In this document: piece after piece, positions 8,569-17,678 of the stretch | Layout: each line of letters opens with the position of its first letter | How positions within the stretch are numbered: the stretch's first letter is position 1 | NCBI RefSeq assembly: GCF_003480435.1 | Contig: NZ_QUJB01000001.1 | Span: 248,001-312,000, forward strand | Length of the DNA stretch: 64,000 nucleotides | Direction of reading: 5' to 3' | DNA from: Clostridium sp. AM30-24 | GTDB taxonomy: Bacteria; Bacillota; Clostridia; Lachnospirales; Lachnospiraceae | The notes under the pieces: model-generated | What the model was told of the DNA's origin: nothing | The model's database searches: none | The model's input: only the letters and a program-made list of their open reading frames with translations | Program-made: the position numbers and the translations under genes

Positions 8569-9282
8569 CTAGTGATTTTTATTTACGATTCTTGTCTCAT
8601 ACTTTCCGGTCTCGATATCGATGAATCTTACAAAGAGGGAAACCTTGTTGTCCTCATTCAGACTCTCCCATACATTCTTTGTGAAGCTGTCGATATCGCC
8701 CTCGATGGCAATGCGTTTCGGCTCACCCTCAAAGCTCGGAAGCGGATTTCCGTCGTTCATGTAGGTGTGGATGAAACGTCCCTCACCGCTTAATGGCTTC
8801 TCATATGCGTATGTAAAGCGGCTGCAGCTATCAGGGTTTCCATCACTGCTCTTTAAGATGGACATCGCAAAATTATAGTTCCCGTTCTCAATGTGCATGA
8901 TTCCGGAGATACGCGGAGTATAGTTCGGGCCGTCCGGCTCAAACTCGCGGCAGCGCAGGGACTGCTCGAAGGTCTGCTGGCGGTCCATTCCGTCGTAGAT
9001 CGTATCTGTCTGGTCGCCATTTGTCACGATGGTCTTATTTCCGAGAACGCGCACCGGGGCGTAGATAATGAGGCTCGGGTCCTCGAGCTTTGACGGATCA
9101 AACGCCTGGGTACGGATCCCCTCACCGTCCTTCACAAAGACACGGTTGCGGCTGTTGCTGCTTCTTCCCATAATAAAATATGCGGTCACGGCTGTCTTTC
9201 CATCGGCTGATTTTCCGATCACGATTCCTCTTCCCGGATAAGAATTGTTTTTTAACTCCTCTGAAAGTGATAATAACTTCAT
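8569..9282 (-). CDS. IMP cyclohydrolase, PurO type
   Basis: This 237-residue protein matches the IMP_cyclohyd (PurO) family first known from archaea, which closes FAICAR to IMP and is unrelated to the PurH cyclohydrolase domain. Recognisable parts are the N-terminal YPGRGIVIGKS, the TAYFIMGRSSNSRNRVF core, and PNYTPRISG in the middle. It lies immediately upstream of the stand-alone transformylase, so the pair replaces a bifunctional PurH. I start at ATG 9282, where AGGAGG lies upstream, not at the longer frame beginning at 9315. An extended -10 (TGTTATCAT) lies at 9348-9353. Confidence 0.88.
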   Translation of the reverse strand: MKLLSLSEELKNNSYPGRGIVIGKSADGKTAVTAYFIMGRSSNSRNRVFVKDGEGIRTQAFDPSKLEDPSLIIYAPVRVLGNKTIVTNGDQTDTIYDGMDRQQTFEQSLRCREFEPDGPNYTPRISGIMHIENGNYNFAMSILKSSDGNPDSCSRFTYAYEKPLSGEGRFIHTYMNDGNPLPSFEGEPKRIAIEGDIDSFTKNVWESLNEDNKVSLFVRFIDIETGKYETRIVNKNH

Positions 9283-9587
9283 GGAAGTACTCCTCCTGTT
9301 TTCGTATAAGATCACCGGAATTTGTACCGGCGACGGGTTTTAATTTTATGATAACATACTTCCTGCAGATTGAGTATTTAAAATTACTTATCAACGATCC
9401 CAGCGTTTTCTTATGAAATGCTTTCATTTATTTAACAAAATCGTAATGTGGCGTTCATGTACAAGAGGCAGGTCTTCATGATATAATATAACTGTCTTAG
9501 AAAGATAAATCTGGTACCGGACAGGCTTTCTTCCATTCGCCTATTCCGGTGCCGCATTAAAATACGATAAAAGGAGCTGATCTTCTT
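9283..9587. other. Divergent intergenic region between the IMP cyclohydrolase and lipoprotein genes
   Basis: 305 bases. The minus strand has an extended -10 (reverse of 9348-9353) for the purine pair, and a short leader hairpin (CGCCGG/CCGGTG, near 9314-9333). The plus strand has TATAAT at 9482-9487 about 100 bases before the lipoprotein start, without a good -35, and an imperfect inverted repeat around ACCGGA/TCCGGT (9512-9550) in that leader. No gene seen. Confidence 0.45.
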
Positions 9588-10451
9588 ATGAGAAAAAATC
9601 TTTATAAATTTGCCGCTTTGACAATGCTTGCCGCATTATCCATCACCGCATGCAAAAAACACGAGGCTGTGGACATCTCTGGAATTCATACGTCCGCTGC
9701 GGAGACCATGGCGGAAACTACTTCCAATGAAACAAAGGCTGATCCGGCAGCTGACAATTCAAAAAGTGACTCCTCAAAAACTGATGCTTCAAAAGCCGGA
9801 TCTTCTGAGGTCAAGACGCAAAAGGATTCCAACGCCTCCGACGCGTTAAGCGTGAAATCGAAGATCGCGACCGAAAAGACCGGAAAGGTCTCCATCGAAT
9901 ACCCGATCCTCTCCAATCTCCGTGATGCATCCATGACCCAGGCCGTCAATGAGCTTTTAAAGAAAGAGGCGACCTCGATCATCACTGCCTGGGAACTGGA
10001 CACCGAAAAGGATGAGGTTTCCATCAACTGTGATCTGGTATCCCTCGATAAAAACAAGGCGGTATTTACATTCCACGGAATGGTAAACGTTGCAGAAACA
10101 GCTCATCCGTCAAATGTGCGCTATGCCGTCTCTGTGAACTTAAATACAGGATCACCGATCGGTCTGACTGCGTATGCAGATGCGGATTCCATCGCGGAAT
10201 ACCTTTCTTCCGATGACGTTGTGGTGGTAGAACCGGCGGATACAGCAGCTGAAGTAAAGGATTCCATCAAGTCCAGCGGAAAGGACCTCTGGCAGACTGT
10301 GTTTGCAGAATGTGATTTTACTTCCGTAAAGGACGGGACATTCCCGCAGGCGTTTTCCTACGAAAAGGACGGAGATATCTACCTGATCGTTCCGGTGAGC
10401 CATGCGGCGGGTGATTATGCCCTTGTAAAATATTCACCGGAAACAAAATAA
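9588..10451 (+). CDS. Lipoprotein with low-complexity linker, DUF3298/DUF4163-like
   Basis: 287 residues. A lipoprotein signal peptide ends at Cys22 (ITAC lipobox), so the protein should be anchored outside the membrane. Residues about 30-85 are a Ser/Thr/Lys/Asp-rich linker. The C-terminal ~190 residues form a folded domain (KVSIEYPILSNLRDASMTQA, then VNELLKKEATSIITAWE) with the pattern of secreted DUF4163/DUF3298 domains found in Clostridia surface proteins, of unknown function. AAAGGAG precedes the ATG. It is a single-gene unit ahead of upp, which has its own promoter. No ligand or partner can be deduced. Confidence 0.75.
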   Translation: MRKNLYKFAALTMLAALSITACKKHEAVDISGIHTSAAETMAETTSNETKADPAADNSKSDSSKTDASKAGSSEVKTQKDSNASDALSVKSKIATEKTGKVSIEYPILSNLRDASMTQAVNELLKKEATSIITAWELDTEKDEVSINCDLVSLDKNKAVFTFHGMVNVAETAHPSNVRYAVSVNLNTGSPIGLTAYADADSIAEYLSSDDVVVVEPADTAAEVKDSIKSSGKDLWQTVFAECDFTSVKDGTFPQAFSYEKDGDIYLIVPVSHAAGDYALVKYSPETK

Positions 10452-10479
10452 CAATAGACACATCCGAGAAACGATCCGG

Positions 10480-10508
10480 TTGATTTCTATCCTGCATTTT
10501 GGTATGAT
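10480..10508 (+). promoter_or_regulatory. upp promoter
   Basis: TTGATT (10480-10485) and TATGAT (10503-10508) are separated by 17 bases. About 20 bases downstream the leader has a 7-bp stem TCCGCCA/TGGCGGA. No PyrR-binding consensus or U-tract attenuator is visible. Confidence 0.7.
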
Positions 10509-10583
10509 AAAGGGAAGGAAAAAACATGATCCGCCAGTCGTTCTATAGGCTTTGGCGGACCACAGAAAGGCTGGTATCTATTA

Positions 10584-11213
10584 ATGGAAAATGTAACGTA
10601 TATTGACCACCCGCTGGTTCAGCACAAGATCTCCATGTTAAGAAAGAAGACCACTGGTACAAATGAGTTCCGTACTCTTGTTGAGGAGATCGCAACTCTG
10701 ATGGGATATGAGGCGCTCCGCGATCTCCCGCTGGAGGACGTTGAGGTCGAGACTCCGATCGAGACATGTATGACCCCGATGCTCGCGGGGAAGAAATTAG
10801 CCATCGTTCCGATCCTGCGCGCAGGTCTCGGAATGGTAAACGGTGTTCTCTCCCTCGTTCCGTCTGCGAAGATCGGCCACATTGGTCTCTACCGTGACGA
10901 GGAGACTCACGAGCCTCATGAATATTTCTGCAAGCTTCCGAACCCGATTGAGCAGAGAACCATCGTTGTCACAGACCCGATGCTCGCTACCGGCGGTTCC
11001 GCAGTTGCAGCTATTGATTTCATCAAGCAGCACGGCGGAAAGCATATCAAATTTATGTGCATCATCGCTGCCCCGGAAGGTGTAAAAAGACTCCACGAGG
11101 CACATCCGGATGTACAGATCTATGTCGGACACCTTGACCGTGAATTAAACGAGAACGCATATATCTGCCCGGGTCTCGGAGATGCCGGGGACCGTATTTT
11201 CGGCACCAAGTAA
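10584..11213 (+). CDS. upp: Uracil phosphoribosyltransferase
   Basis: Upp makes UMP from uracil and PRPP in pyrimidine salvage. The 209-residue length is standard. The PRPP-binding loop is [10 protein letters not shown] at residues 131-140, PILRAGLGM lies near 76-84, and the C-terminal uracil-binding region is [17 protein letters not shown]. It stands alone, with its own promoter and a strong bidirectional terminator downstream. Confidence 0.97.
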   Translation: MENVTYIDHPLVQHKISMLRKKTTGTNEFRTLVEEIATLMGYEALRDLPLEDVEVETPIETCMTPMLAGKKLAIVPILRAGLGMVNGVLSLVPSAKIGHIGLYRDEETHEPHEYFCKLPNPIEQRTIVVTDPMLATGGSAVAAIDFIKQHGGKHIKFMCIIAAPEGVKRLHEAHPDVQIYVGHLDRELNENAYICPGLGDAGDRIFGTK

Positions 11214-11219
11214 TCAGAA

Positions 11220-11277
11220 AAACCACGATATCTGTCTCGGACCCATATTGCGGGTTCCCTGACAGATATCGTGGTTT
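11220..11277. terminator. Bidirectional terminator between upp and the beta-helix gene
   Basis: A 17-bp perfect inverted repeat (AACCACGATATCTGTC and its complement) encloses a smaller GGACCC/GGGTTCC stem. It is flanked by T-rich tails on the plus strand and by A-rich sequence (T-rich on minus), serving both convergent genes. Confidence 0.9.
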
Positions 11278-11298
11278 CTTTTATCATCTGGTATTCTT

Positions 11299-11970
11299 TT
11301 AGATTTTTCTGGCAATTTCACCCTGCTTCTTATAAATGGAATCTGCGTCCACACAACCGCGAACACTGGATAACGGATAGATGTTGCAGTTCCTTCCAAT
11401 TACAGTTCCAGGATTCAGGACGGAGCCGCAGCCGACTTCCACACAGTCACCGAGCATGGCGCCGAATTTCTTGATTCCGGTCTCGATATCGCCATCTTCA
11501 GCATGAACCTTCACAAGAAGTTTGTCAGATTTTACGTTTGAGGTGATGGAGCCAGCCCCCATATGTGCGCGATACCCCAAAATGGAATCACCGACATAAT
11601 TGTAGTGCGGTACCTGAACTTTATCAAACAGGATCACATTTTTTAACTCGGTGGAGTTTCCCACGACAGCGCCCTCTCCGACAAATGCGTTACCACGTAG
11701 AAAGGCACAGTGACGGACTTCTGTATCCTTTCCGATAATAATGTTTTCACCAAGGTATGCGCTCGGCATCACCTTTGCAGTCTTATGGACCCAGACGGTT
11801 TCCCCGCGCTTCTCGTACTCATTCTCTGGGAGTGATTTTCCAAGTTCGAGAATAAATTCTTTGATATGGGCCAATGCCTCCCACGGGTAGGTAAACCGGC
11901 GGAGGAAATCCGCCGCCTGAGTGTGGGAAAGATCGTAAAGATCAACGATTTTTGTCTCTTCTTTTTTCAT
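11299..11970 (-). CDS. Left-handed beta-helix protein (UDP-GlcNAc pyrophosphorylase C-domain-like)
   Basis: 223 residues. After an N-terminal helical part (~60 residues) the sequence shows hexapeptide repeats from about residue 65 (AYLGENIIIGKDTEVRHC, VGEGAVVGNSTEL, GCGSVLNPGTVIG). These form a left-handed beta helix of the LbH_UGP type, related to the acetyltransferase half of GlmU. No nucleotidyltransferase domain is present. Such stand-alone Clostridia proteins are often named UDP-N-acetylglucosamine pyrophosphorylase, but the visible domain only supports acyl or sugar-nucleotide binding, so I leave the substrate open. GGAG lies four bases before the ATG. It is followed downstream by the shared terminator with upp. 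Confidence 0.8.
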   Translation of the reverse strand: MKKEETKIVDLYDLSHTQAADFLRRFTYPWEALAHIKEFILELGKSLPENEYEKRGETVWVHKTAKVMPSAYLGENIIIGKDTEVRHCAFLRGNAFVGEGAVVGNSTELKNVILFDKVQVPHYNYVGDSILGYRAHMGAGSITSNVKSDKLLVKVHAEDGDIETGIKKFGAMLGDCVEVGCGSVLNPGTVIGRNCNIYPLSSVRGCVDADSIYKKQGEIARKI

Positions 11971-12022
11971 ATTACTCCAATCTGCCGTCTAACCAGACCG
12001 CACTTCGATAAACTTTCATGAT

Positions 12023-14077
12023 CTATTTGTTATAAAACTGAGCTGCCGCGTCAAAATATGGCCGAAGCATATAGGCGTTGTTTGTCTGCTTGACGCCGTT
12101 TGTCCTCAGCGTCACAAACCGCTCCAGCTTTTCCATGTACTCATCCGGCGTGATGGTTCCTTCTGCCACATAGGTGAGTCCCTTTTCCCAGCTTGCCGTG
12201 AGTTCCGGGTTTAGCAGCTGTCTCATAGATGCCTGACAGACGTCGAAAACGATCTCCCCCAAAAGGGTCGGCGTGATGACCTGCGTCTTCTTCGCTAATG
12301 TCAGATACTTGATATTGAACAGCTTTTTCAGGATCTCTGCCCGGGTGGCACTCGTTCCGATGCCGCTTCCCTTGATCTGGGCTCTCAGGTCCTCGTCCTC
12401 GATAAGCTGGCCGGCGTTCTCCATGGCAAGGATCATGGAACCGGAAGTATAGCGCTTTGGCGGAGATGTCTCACCTTCCTTGATATCAAGCTTTAAGAGC
12501 TTCAGCTTCTGCCCCTTTTTCAGACAGGAGAGCATAGCAAGAAGACTTTTTGCCTTCTCATCATGTCCCGGATCCAGTTCTTCCGTCTGGGAATCCTGAG
12601 AAGTGCCGGGATTTTCTCTCCGGCTGCTTCTGCTACTCTCCGCTATCTTTTTTGCCGGGACATTCGCAACCTCCAGATAACCTGTGTCAGCAAGAACTTT
12701 ATAAGCCGCAAAGAACTGTTCCCCCTGCTTTTCGATTTTCAGTGAAAACTTCTGATATACGGCCGGCGGGTAAAAGATGCTTAAAAAGCGTCGTCCGATC
12801 AATTCATAAACTTTTGCTGCCAGCGGATTGATACTTCTAAGTGCCCCGAATCCCTGTCCCGTTGGAATGATCGCGTAGTGATCTGTAATCTGTTTGTCGT
12901 TCACATACTTTGTCCTCGCAATCTGTTTCCAGTTTCCGTTTTCCAGCGCGTTTGCGGCAAAATCAGCAAGAGGGGCAAAATTCCGGAGTCCGCCGATATT
13001 CCTGTGGATCTCTTTTGCCACTGCGGTGGAGAGTACTCTGGCATCTGTTCGCGGGTAAGTCACCAGTTTTTTCTCATAAAGCTCCTGAATGATTTTCAAA
13101 GTCTCGTCCGGACTGATCTTGAACATTTTTGAACAATCATTCTGAATCTCCGCGAGATTATATAATAGAGGCGGGTTCTTTGTCTCTTTTTTCTTATCCA
13201 GCGCGAGAAGTGTCCCCTCCATGGGATCAGCGTTTAAAAACCGGATCAGTTCTTCTGCCGTCTTTTTCTCCTTAAATCCATTTTCCTTATAGAGCGCAGG
13301 TGTTCCAAAATATCGGGAACCTTCCACAGCTCTCCACTCCGCTTCGATAACTGCGGTTTCGTGATCAGGAACATCAAAGGAGCCGATGACACGATAGAAC
13401 GGAGTCTTTACAAATTCACGGATTTCGCGTTCCCTGCGGACAACCATGCCGAGGACACACGTCATCACACGGCCGACGGACAATACCGCTCGCTTTTCTC
13501 TTAAGTAGGATGCCACGGACGGACCGTATTTTAAGGTAAGGACTCTTGAAAAATTAATTCCCATCAGGTAATCCTCTTTTGCCCTGAGATATGCTGAGGC
13601 AGCGAGATTATCGTACTCTGTAAGATCTTTAGCCTCCCGCACACCTCGAAGGATCTCCTCCTCGGTCTGTGAATCGATCCAGACACGGCGGCGGTCCTTT
13701 CCCTTTACCCCTGCCATCTGTTCCACCAGACGGTAGATGTACTCTCCCTCACGCCCCGAGTCGGTGCAGACATAAATCGTATCCACATCTGCCCTGTTTA
13801 AGAGCCCGCTCACGATCCTGAACTGCTTCTTTACATCATCGATCACCTGATATTTGAAGGTCTTCGGAAGAAACGGCAGAGTTTCCATGCTCCAGCGTTT
13901 CAGTGACGGATCGTAGGCGTCTGGGTAACTCATGGTCACCAGATGGCCGACACACCAGGTCACGATTGCCTGCTCAGACTCGATATATCCGTCTCCTTTT
14001 CTACCGGAAACCTTCAACGCCTTCGCAAATTCCTGCGCAACGCTGGGTTTCTCAGCAATAAATAATACTTTTCCCAT
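12023..14077 (-). CDS. topB: DNA topoisomerase III, short form
   Basis: A 684-residue type IA topoisomerase that relaxes and decatenates DNA through single-strand passage. The TOPRIM domain has FIAEKPSVAQ (Glu8) and CTDSGREGEYIYR near 104-116. The active tyrosine is Tyr341 in LVTYPRTDAR. The protein ends without the Cys4 zinc-finger tail. The loop that in canonical TopB reads SxGRVQTPTL is here SVGRVMTCVLG, a divergence at a conserved DNA-binding position. A second, more canonical topoisomerase III is encoded at 29878-32082, so one is likely specialised or of mobile-element descent. ATG with AGAGG upstream. Confidence 0.92.
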   Translation of the reverse strand: MGKVLFIAEKPSVAQEFAKALKVSGRKGDGYIESEQAIVTWCVGHLVTMSYPDAYDPSLKRWSMETLPFLPKTFKYQVIDDVKKQFRIVSGLLNRADVDTIYVCTDSGREGEYIYRLVEQMAGVKGKDRRRVWIDSQTEEEILRGVREAKDLTEYDNLAASAYLRAKEDYLMGINFSRVLTLKYGPSVASYLREKRAVLSVGRVMTCVLGMVVRREREIREFVKTPFYRVIGSFDVPDHETAVIEAEWRAVEGSRYFGTPALYKENGFKEKKTAEELIRFLNADPMEGTLLALDKKKETKNPPLLYNLAEIQNDCSKMFKISPDETLKIIQELYEKKLVTYPRTDARVLSTAVAKEIHRNIGGLRNFAPLADFAANALENGNWKQIARTKYVNDKQITDHYAIIPTGQGFGALRSINPLAAKVYELIGRRFLSIFYPPAVYQKFSLKIEKQGEQFFAAYKVLADTGYLEVANVPAKKIAESSRSSRRENPGTSQDSQTEELDPGHDEKAKSLLAMLSCLKKGQKLKLLKLDIKEGETSPPKRYTSGSMILAMENAGQLIEDEDLRAQIKGSGIGTSATRAEILKKLFNIKYLTLAKKTQVITPTLLGEIVFDVCQASMRQLLNPELTASWEKGLTYVAEGTITPDEYMEKLERFVTLRTNGVKQTNNAYMLRPYFDAAAQFYNK

Positions 14078-14140
14078 GAAACCTCTTTCCTGCTTATATA
14101 AATTGCGTAACTGACTGATATGGGTACAGTTACAGGTCTG

Positions 14141-15025
14141 TTATTGCTTCTTCTGCGGAAGCTCCGATAAGAGCACCGCGGCAAACATCAGCGCACAGCC
14201 CGCTATCATCTTCCCTGTCAGGACATCTTTTAAAAAGATCACGGAAAACAATGTTCCGAATACAGATTCCATCGAGAGAAGGATCGCTGATGTGGAGGCG
14301 CTCAAATATTTCTGTCCGCTGTTCTGTAAAAGATAGGCCACAGTCGTTGAGAACACAGAAAGATACAGCAAACCTGACAACAGAGACTTATCCAGAAGCA
14401 CCGCAAAATCAAACGTTCCGTCGAGGAACGGCGCACAGCCCCAGTTGAAAATGGCCGCCGCCAGGATCTGGATTACAGTCAGAGCGATCGGGTCCTGGGT
14501 TTCCGTAAATTTGTCGATAAATACCATGTGAACCGCAAACATCAGGCCGCAGACCAATGTCAGGAGATCTCCATAGTTGATCGAAAGATCTCCCTGCAGT
14601 GACAGCAGTGCAAGCCCGATCACTGCAAGGAAGGCAGCGGCGATATTCCGTCCGCCCGGTCTCTTTTTGCTGATGATCCAGTAGAGAAACGGTACGATGA
14701 TGACATACAAGGTCGTAATAAAAGCGTTCTTGCTGGCTGTTGTATACTTCAGACCGTATGTCTGAAACTGATAGGACAGACAGAGAAAAACGCCGAGGAT
14801 CACGCCGCAAATGATCGTCCTGTGGTCAGCTCTCAACAAATTTTTATGGAAAAGGACGGCAAGCAGCAGTGCAGACATAGAGAAGCGGACTGCCAGAAGG
14901 TATGCCGGCGGGATAATATCCACGGAATTTTTCATCACCACAAAGGCAAATCCCCAGATCATAGTCGTCAGGATCAGGCCCAGAGATGCAAGAATCTTGA
15001 TGCCGCGTTCACTCAAATTGTTCAT
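14141..15025 (-). CDS. DMT superfamily transporter (two EamA domains)
   Basis: 294 residues with about ten predicted membrane helices in two EamA repeats. The N-terminal half has ATMIWGFAFVVMKNSVD-like features (LTTMIWGFAFVVMKNS) and YQFQTYGLKYTTASKNAFIT, and the second half has YLLQNSGQKYLSASTSAILLS. DMT proteins export amino acids, drugs or metabolites by proton antiport; the substrate cannot be inferred. I choose ATG at 15025 (GAAGGAA nine bases upstream) over a longer frame overlapping galM. It follows galM at 44 bases on the same strand. Confidence 0.88.
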   Translation of the reverse strand: MNNLSERGIKILASLGLILTTMIWGFAFVVMKNSVDIIPPAYLLAVRFSMSALLLAVLFHKNLLRADHRTIICGVILGVFLCLSYQFQTYGLKYTTASKNAFITTLYVIIVPFLYWIISKKRPGGRNIAAAFLAVIGLALLSLQGDLSINYGDLLTLVCGLMFAVHMVFIDKFTETQDPIALTVIQILAAAIFNWGCAPFLDGTFDFAVLLDKSLLSGLLYLSVFSTTVAYLLQNSGQKYLSASTSAILLSMESVFGTLFSVIFLKDVLTGKMIAGCALMFAAVLLSELPQKKQ

Positions 15026-15069
15026 ATCAATAAAATTCCTTCGTTTGTTTCTTTTCTGCGGACTGCGCA

Positions 15070-16122
15070 TTAAGCTTCATGGATATAAAAACGGTAACCG
15101 GTCACAGACTTCCACTCTCTTCCCGCCTCTATGATCGGTGATGGGAAGTGCGGTTTATTGACGGCATCCGGGAAGTTCTGCGTTTCAAAGCAGAATGCGG
15201 TCCTCGCATGGTAGAACGCGCCTTTCTTTCCGTTCTCCTGCTCCAGCCAGTTCGCAGTATAGAACTGCACGCCCGGCTGATCTGTGTAGACGTCCATAGC
15301 TCTGCCGCTCTCATCAGAGAAGATCTGTGCTGCAAGTCCGAAGTCGCCGCGGACATGGGAGAGACACCAGTTATGGTCATATCCATGCCCCATGACAAGC
15401 TGGTCGAAATTCTCATCGATCCGATCCCCGATCACATGGAAATCTGTGAAATCCATCGGAGTTCCCTTAACCGGGCGAACCTCTCCGGTTGGGATCGATG
15501 TCTCATCGGACGGGGTGTAAAAATCAGCAAGAATCCGCGCTTTGTGGTCAAGGACGGAACCTCCGTTATTGCCGAGAAGGTTGAAATATCCATGGTTTGT
15601 CATGTTCACCGGCGTGTCCGCATCGGAAAGGACACGGTATGTCAGCGTCAGCATATCCTCGTCTGTCAGCGTATATGTAACGGATACGATGGCGTTTCCC
15701 GGATATCCCTGATCTCCGTCCGGGCTTAAAAGGGTGAAGGTGACAGCGTTTCCCTCCTCTTCCTTTGTATTCCAGAGACGCGCGTCATAGTAATCCAGAC
15801 CACTGTGCAGGTTGTTCGGGCCATTGTTCACCGCCAGGGTATACTCTTTCCCGTTCAGGGAGAACTTTCCCTTCGCGGTGCGGTTTGCGATCCGGCCCAC
15901 AACGGATCCGAAATGCGGACCATTGTTTAAATAACCAACTGCGTCGTCAAATCCCAGCATCACATCGTCCATAACCCCATTTTTATCCGGAACGACCATG
16001 CGGACCCAGACGGCGCCGAGATCTGTGACGGATGCCTCAAGACCATTCTTGTTTGTTATGGTGTAGAGGCTTACCTCTCTTCCATCCGGCATTTCCCCAA
16101 AATGTTCTTTCTTCACTGACAT
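15070..16122 (-). CDS. galM: Aldose 1-epimerase (galactose mutarotase)
   Basis: GalM interconverts the anomers of galactose and related sugars. The 350-residue enzyme has NNLHSGLDYYDARLW near the first third, the catalytic His in TNHGYFNLLG, and the catalytic Glu in FCFETQNFPDA. An upstream in-frame extension of 119 residues up to 16479 is spurious: AGGAGG lies eight bases before the ATG at 16122, and the extension runs through the asd terminator and the end of asd in another frame. No other galactose gene is adjacent. Confidence 0.93.
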   Translation of the reverse strand: MSVKKEHFGEMPDGREVSLYTITNKNGLEASVTDLGAVWVRMVVPDKNGVMDDVMLGFDDAVGYLNNGPHFGSVVGRIANRTAKGKFSLNGKEYTLAVNNGPNNLHSGLDYYDARLWNTKEEEGNAVTFTLLSPDGDQGYPGNAIVSVTYTLTDEDMLTLTYRVLSDADTPVNMTNHGYFNLLGNNGGSVLDHKARILADFYTPSDETSIPTGEVRPVKGTPMDFTDFHVIGDRIDENFDQLVMGHGYDHNWCLSHVRGDFGLAAQIFSDESGRAMDVYTDQPGVQFYTANWLEQENGKKGAFYHARTAFCFETQNFPDAVNKPHFPSPIIEAGREWKSVTGYRFYIHEA

Positions 16123-16295
16123 AAAATTACCTCCTCGGTTTCGATCCTTATAAAACAGAATGTGCCTTGACACATTCTCGCGCCTCGCGCGGTCACTTGC
16201 GACAGGCTGCATCTTCGCGCGAGTGCGCATCTTTGGTACGTTACGAAACAGCATCAGGTCATATACAGGCATATGTACTGATTCGCTGTCCGCGT
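16123..16295. other. GC-rich noncoding segment with inverted repeats upstream of galM
   Basis: Between the asd terminator and galM lies sequence rich in CGCG. It has an 8-bp inverted repeat (CTCGCGCG at 16184-16191, CGCGCGAG at 16216-16223) and further short repeats (TTCGCGCGAGTGCGC, TCTCGCGCC). I see no ORF and no clear promoter. It looks like a dispersed intergenic repeat rather than an ordinary leader; a genome search for further copies would tell. Confidence 0.3.
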
Positions 16296-16323
16296 AAAAA
16301 GGACCCGCAAAAATAGCGGGCCC
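16296..16323 (-). terminator. Intrinsic terminator of asd
   Basis: On the minus strand GGGCCCGC pairs with GCGGGTCC (one G-U pair) around a 7-base loop and is followed by TTTTT, 47 bases beyond the asd stop. Confidence 0.85.
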
Positions 16324-16369
16324 ATGAATTACGTTCTGATCGACAGATGATAACGGATATCCGTCGATA

Positions 16370-17455
16370 TTATTTTGCAGAAATATATCCCTGCTTTGTG
16401 AGAAGCTCTGCGCAGAGAACGGCTCCGCCTGCAGCACCGCGGACGGTGTTGTGGGACAGACCAATGAACTTCCAGTCATAGACGGTGTCCTCTCTTAAAC
16501 GGCCGATCGATACGCCCATTCCGTTTTCGAAATCGACATCCATCTTGACCTGAGGACGATTGTCCTCCTCCATGTACTGGATAAACTGCTTCGGTGCACT
16601 CGGAAGCTCTAATTCCTGTGGAAGTCCCTTGAAGTTTACAAGCTTCTCGATGAGCTGTTCCTTGGAAGCTTTCTTTCTGAATTTTACGAACGCCGCAGCT
16701 GTGTGACCATTTAATACCGGAACACGGACGCATTGGCATGTGATCACCGGCTCTTTTGCCTTTACGATCACGCCGCCCTCTAAGTGACCCCAGATCCTAA
16801 GCGGCTCCTGCTCACTCTTCTCTTCCTCGCCGCCGATGTACGGGATCACATTCTCTACCATTTCCGGCCAGTCCTTAAAGGTCTTTCCTGCTCCGGAAAT
16901 AGCCTGATATGTAGTAGCGACTACCTCGTACGGCTCGAACTCTCTCCACGCACTGAGTGCCGGAGTGTAGCTCTGAATCGAGCAGTTCGGCTTTACTGCG
17001 ATAAATCCATGGGTCGTGCCGAGTCTCTGCTTCTGGAACTTGATCACCTCAAAGTGATCCGGGTTGATCTCCGGAATTACCATCGGAACATCCGGTGTCC
17101 AGCGGTGCGCGCTGTTGTTGGAAACCACCGGAGTCTCTGTCTTCGCGTAAGCTTCCTCGATAGCGCGGATCTCTTCCTTTGTCATATCAACGGCGCTGAA
17201 TACGAAATCAACGGTCTTGGATACCGCATCCACGTCGTTTACATTCATAACAACTAAATTTTTAACTTTTTCCGGCATCGGAGTCGTCATTTTCCAACGG
17301 CCTCCAACGGCCTCCTCATATGTTTTTCCTGCGGAACGAGGGCTTGCAGCCACGGTCGTCACTTCAAACCATGGATGATTCTCCAGGAGAGAGATAAATC
17401 TCTGTCCCACCATACCTGTTGCTCCAAGGATACCAACTCTAAGTTTCTTTTCCAT
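16370..17455 (-). CDS. asd: Aspartate-semialdehyde dehydrogenase (archaeal/fungal-type)
   Basis: Asd reduces aspartyl phosphate to aspartate semialdehyde with NADPH, the branch step to lysine, diaminopimelate, methionine and threonine. The 361-residue protein has the nucleotide-binding GILGATGMVGQRFI at the N-terminus, the active cysteine in VKPNCSIQSY near the middle, and the base His in LNGHTAAAFV. The length and CSIQ active site fit the archaeal/fungal-like subclass rather than the shorter classical bacterial enzyme. ATG at 17455 follows GGAG by nine bases; a GTG lies one codon upstream. It is monocistronic, with its own promoter and terminator. Confidence 0.95.
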   Translation of the reverse strand: MEKKLRVGILGATGMVGQRFISLLENHPWFEVTTVAASPRSAGKTYEEAVGGRWKMTTPMPEKVKNLVVMNVNDVDAVSKTVDFVFSAVDMTKEEIRAIEEAYAKTETPVVSNNSAHRWTPDVPMVIPEINPDHFEVIKFQKQRLGTTHGFIAVKPNCSIQSYTPALSAWREFEPYEVVATTYQAISGAGKTFKDWPEMVENVIPYIGGEEEKSEQEPLRIWGHLEGGVIVKAKEPVITCQCVRVPVLNGHTAAAFVKFRKKASKEQLIEKLVNFKGLPQELELPSAPKQFIQYMEEDNRPQVKMDVDFENGMGVSIGRLREDTVYDWKFIGLSHNTVRGAAGGAVLCAELLTKQGYISAK

Positions 17456-17563
17456 CACACATATCTCCTCATCTCAGCCTGACAGCCATTCTCTGCCATC
17501 AGCCTGCCATTTTCCACCTGTCGCGGACATATGTCTCTATGCGCAACACTTGTGTTGTTGTCT

Positions 17564-17592
17564 ATCCTAACTCAAAACGACAAAAAATGCAA
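17564..17592 (-). promoter_or_regulatory. asd promoter
   Basis: On the minus strand TTGCAT (17587-17592) and TAGGAT (17564-17569) are 17 bases apart, about 110 bases before the start. The leader has repeated TGGCAG/CTGTCAG-like motifs, but I recognise no lysine riboswitch or T-box. Confidence 0.65.
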
Positions 17593-17678
17593 GTAGTAAA
17601 TGGCATGAGTTTACCATACTAACGTATTAAACGTTACTGCTTACGCCTTGCGCAAACAATAACTGATATCAGTAACGA

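Noticed and set aside
9122..9427. A 101-codon minus-strand frame upstream of and overlapping the IMP cyclohydrolase gene
   Set aside because: It is out of frame with the PurO gene, covers its promoter, and has a basic low-quality composition.
15070..16479. A 469-residue galM with a long N-terminal extension
   Set aside because: The extension crosses the asd terminator and overlaps the 3' end of asd; AGGAGG precedes the ATG at 16122.
17456..17678. Lysine riboswitch or T-box ahead of asd
   Set aside because: The leader is too short and lacks the T-box motif or the lysine-riboswitch core; only a plain promoter is supported.
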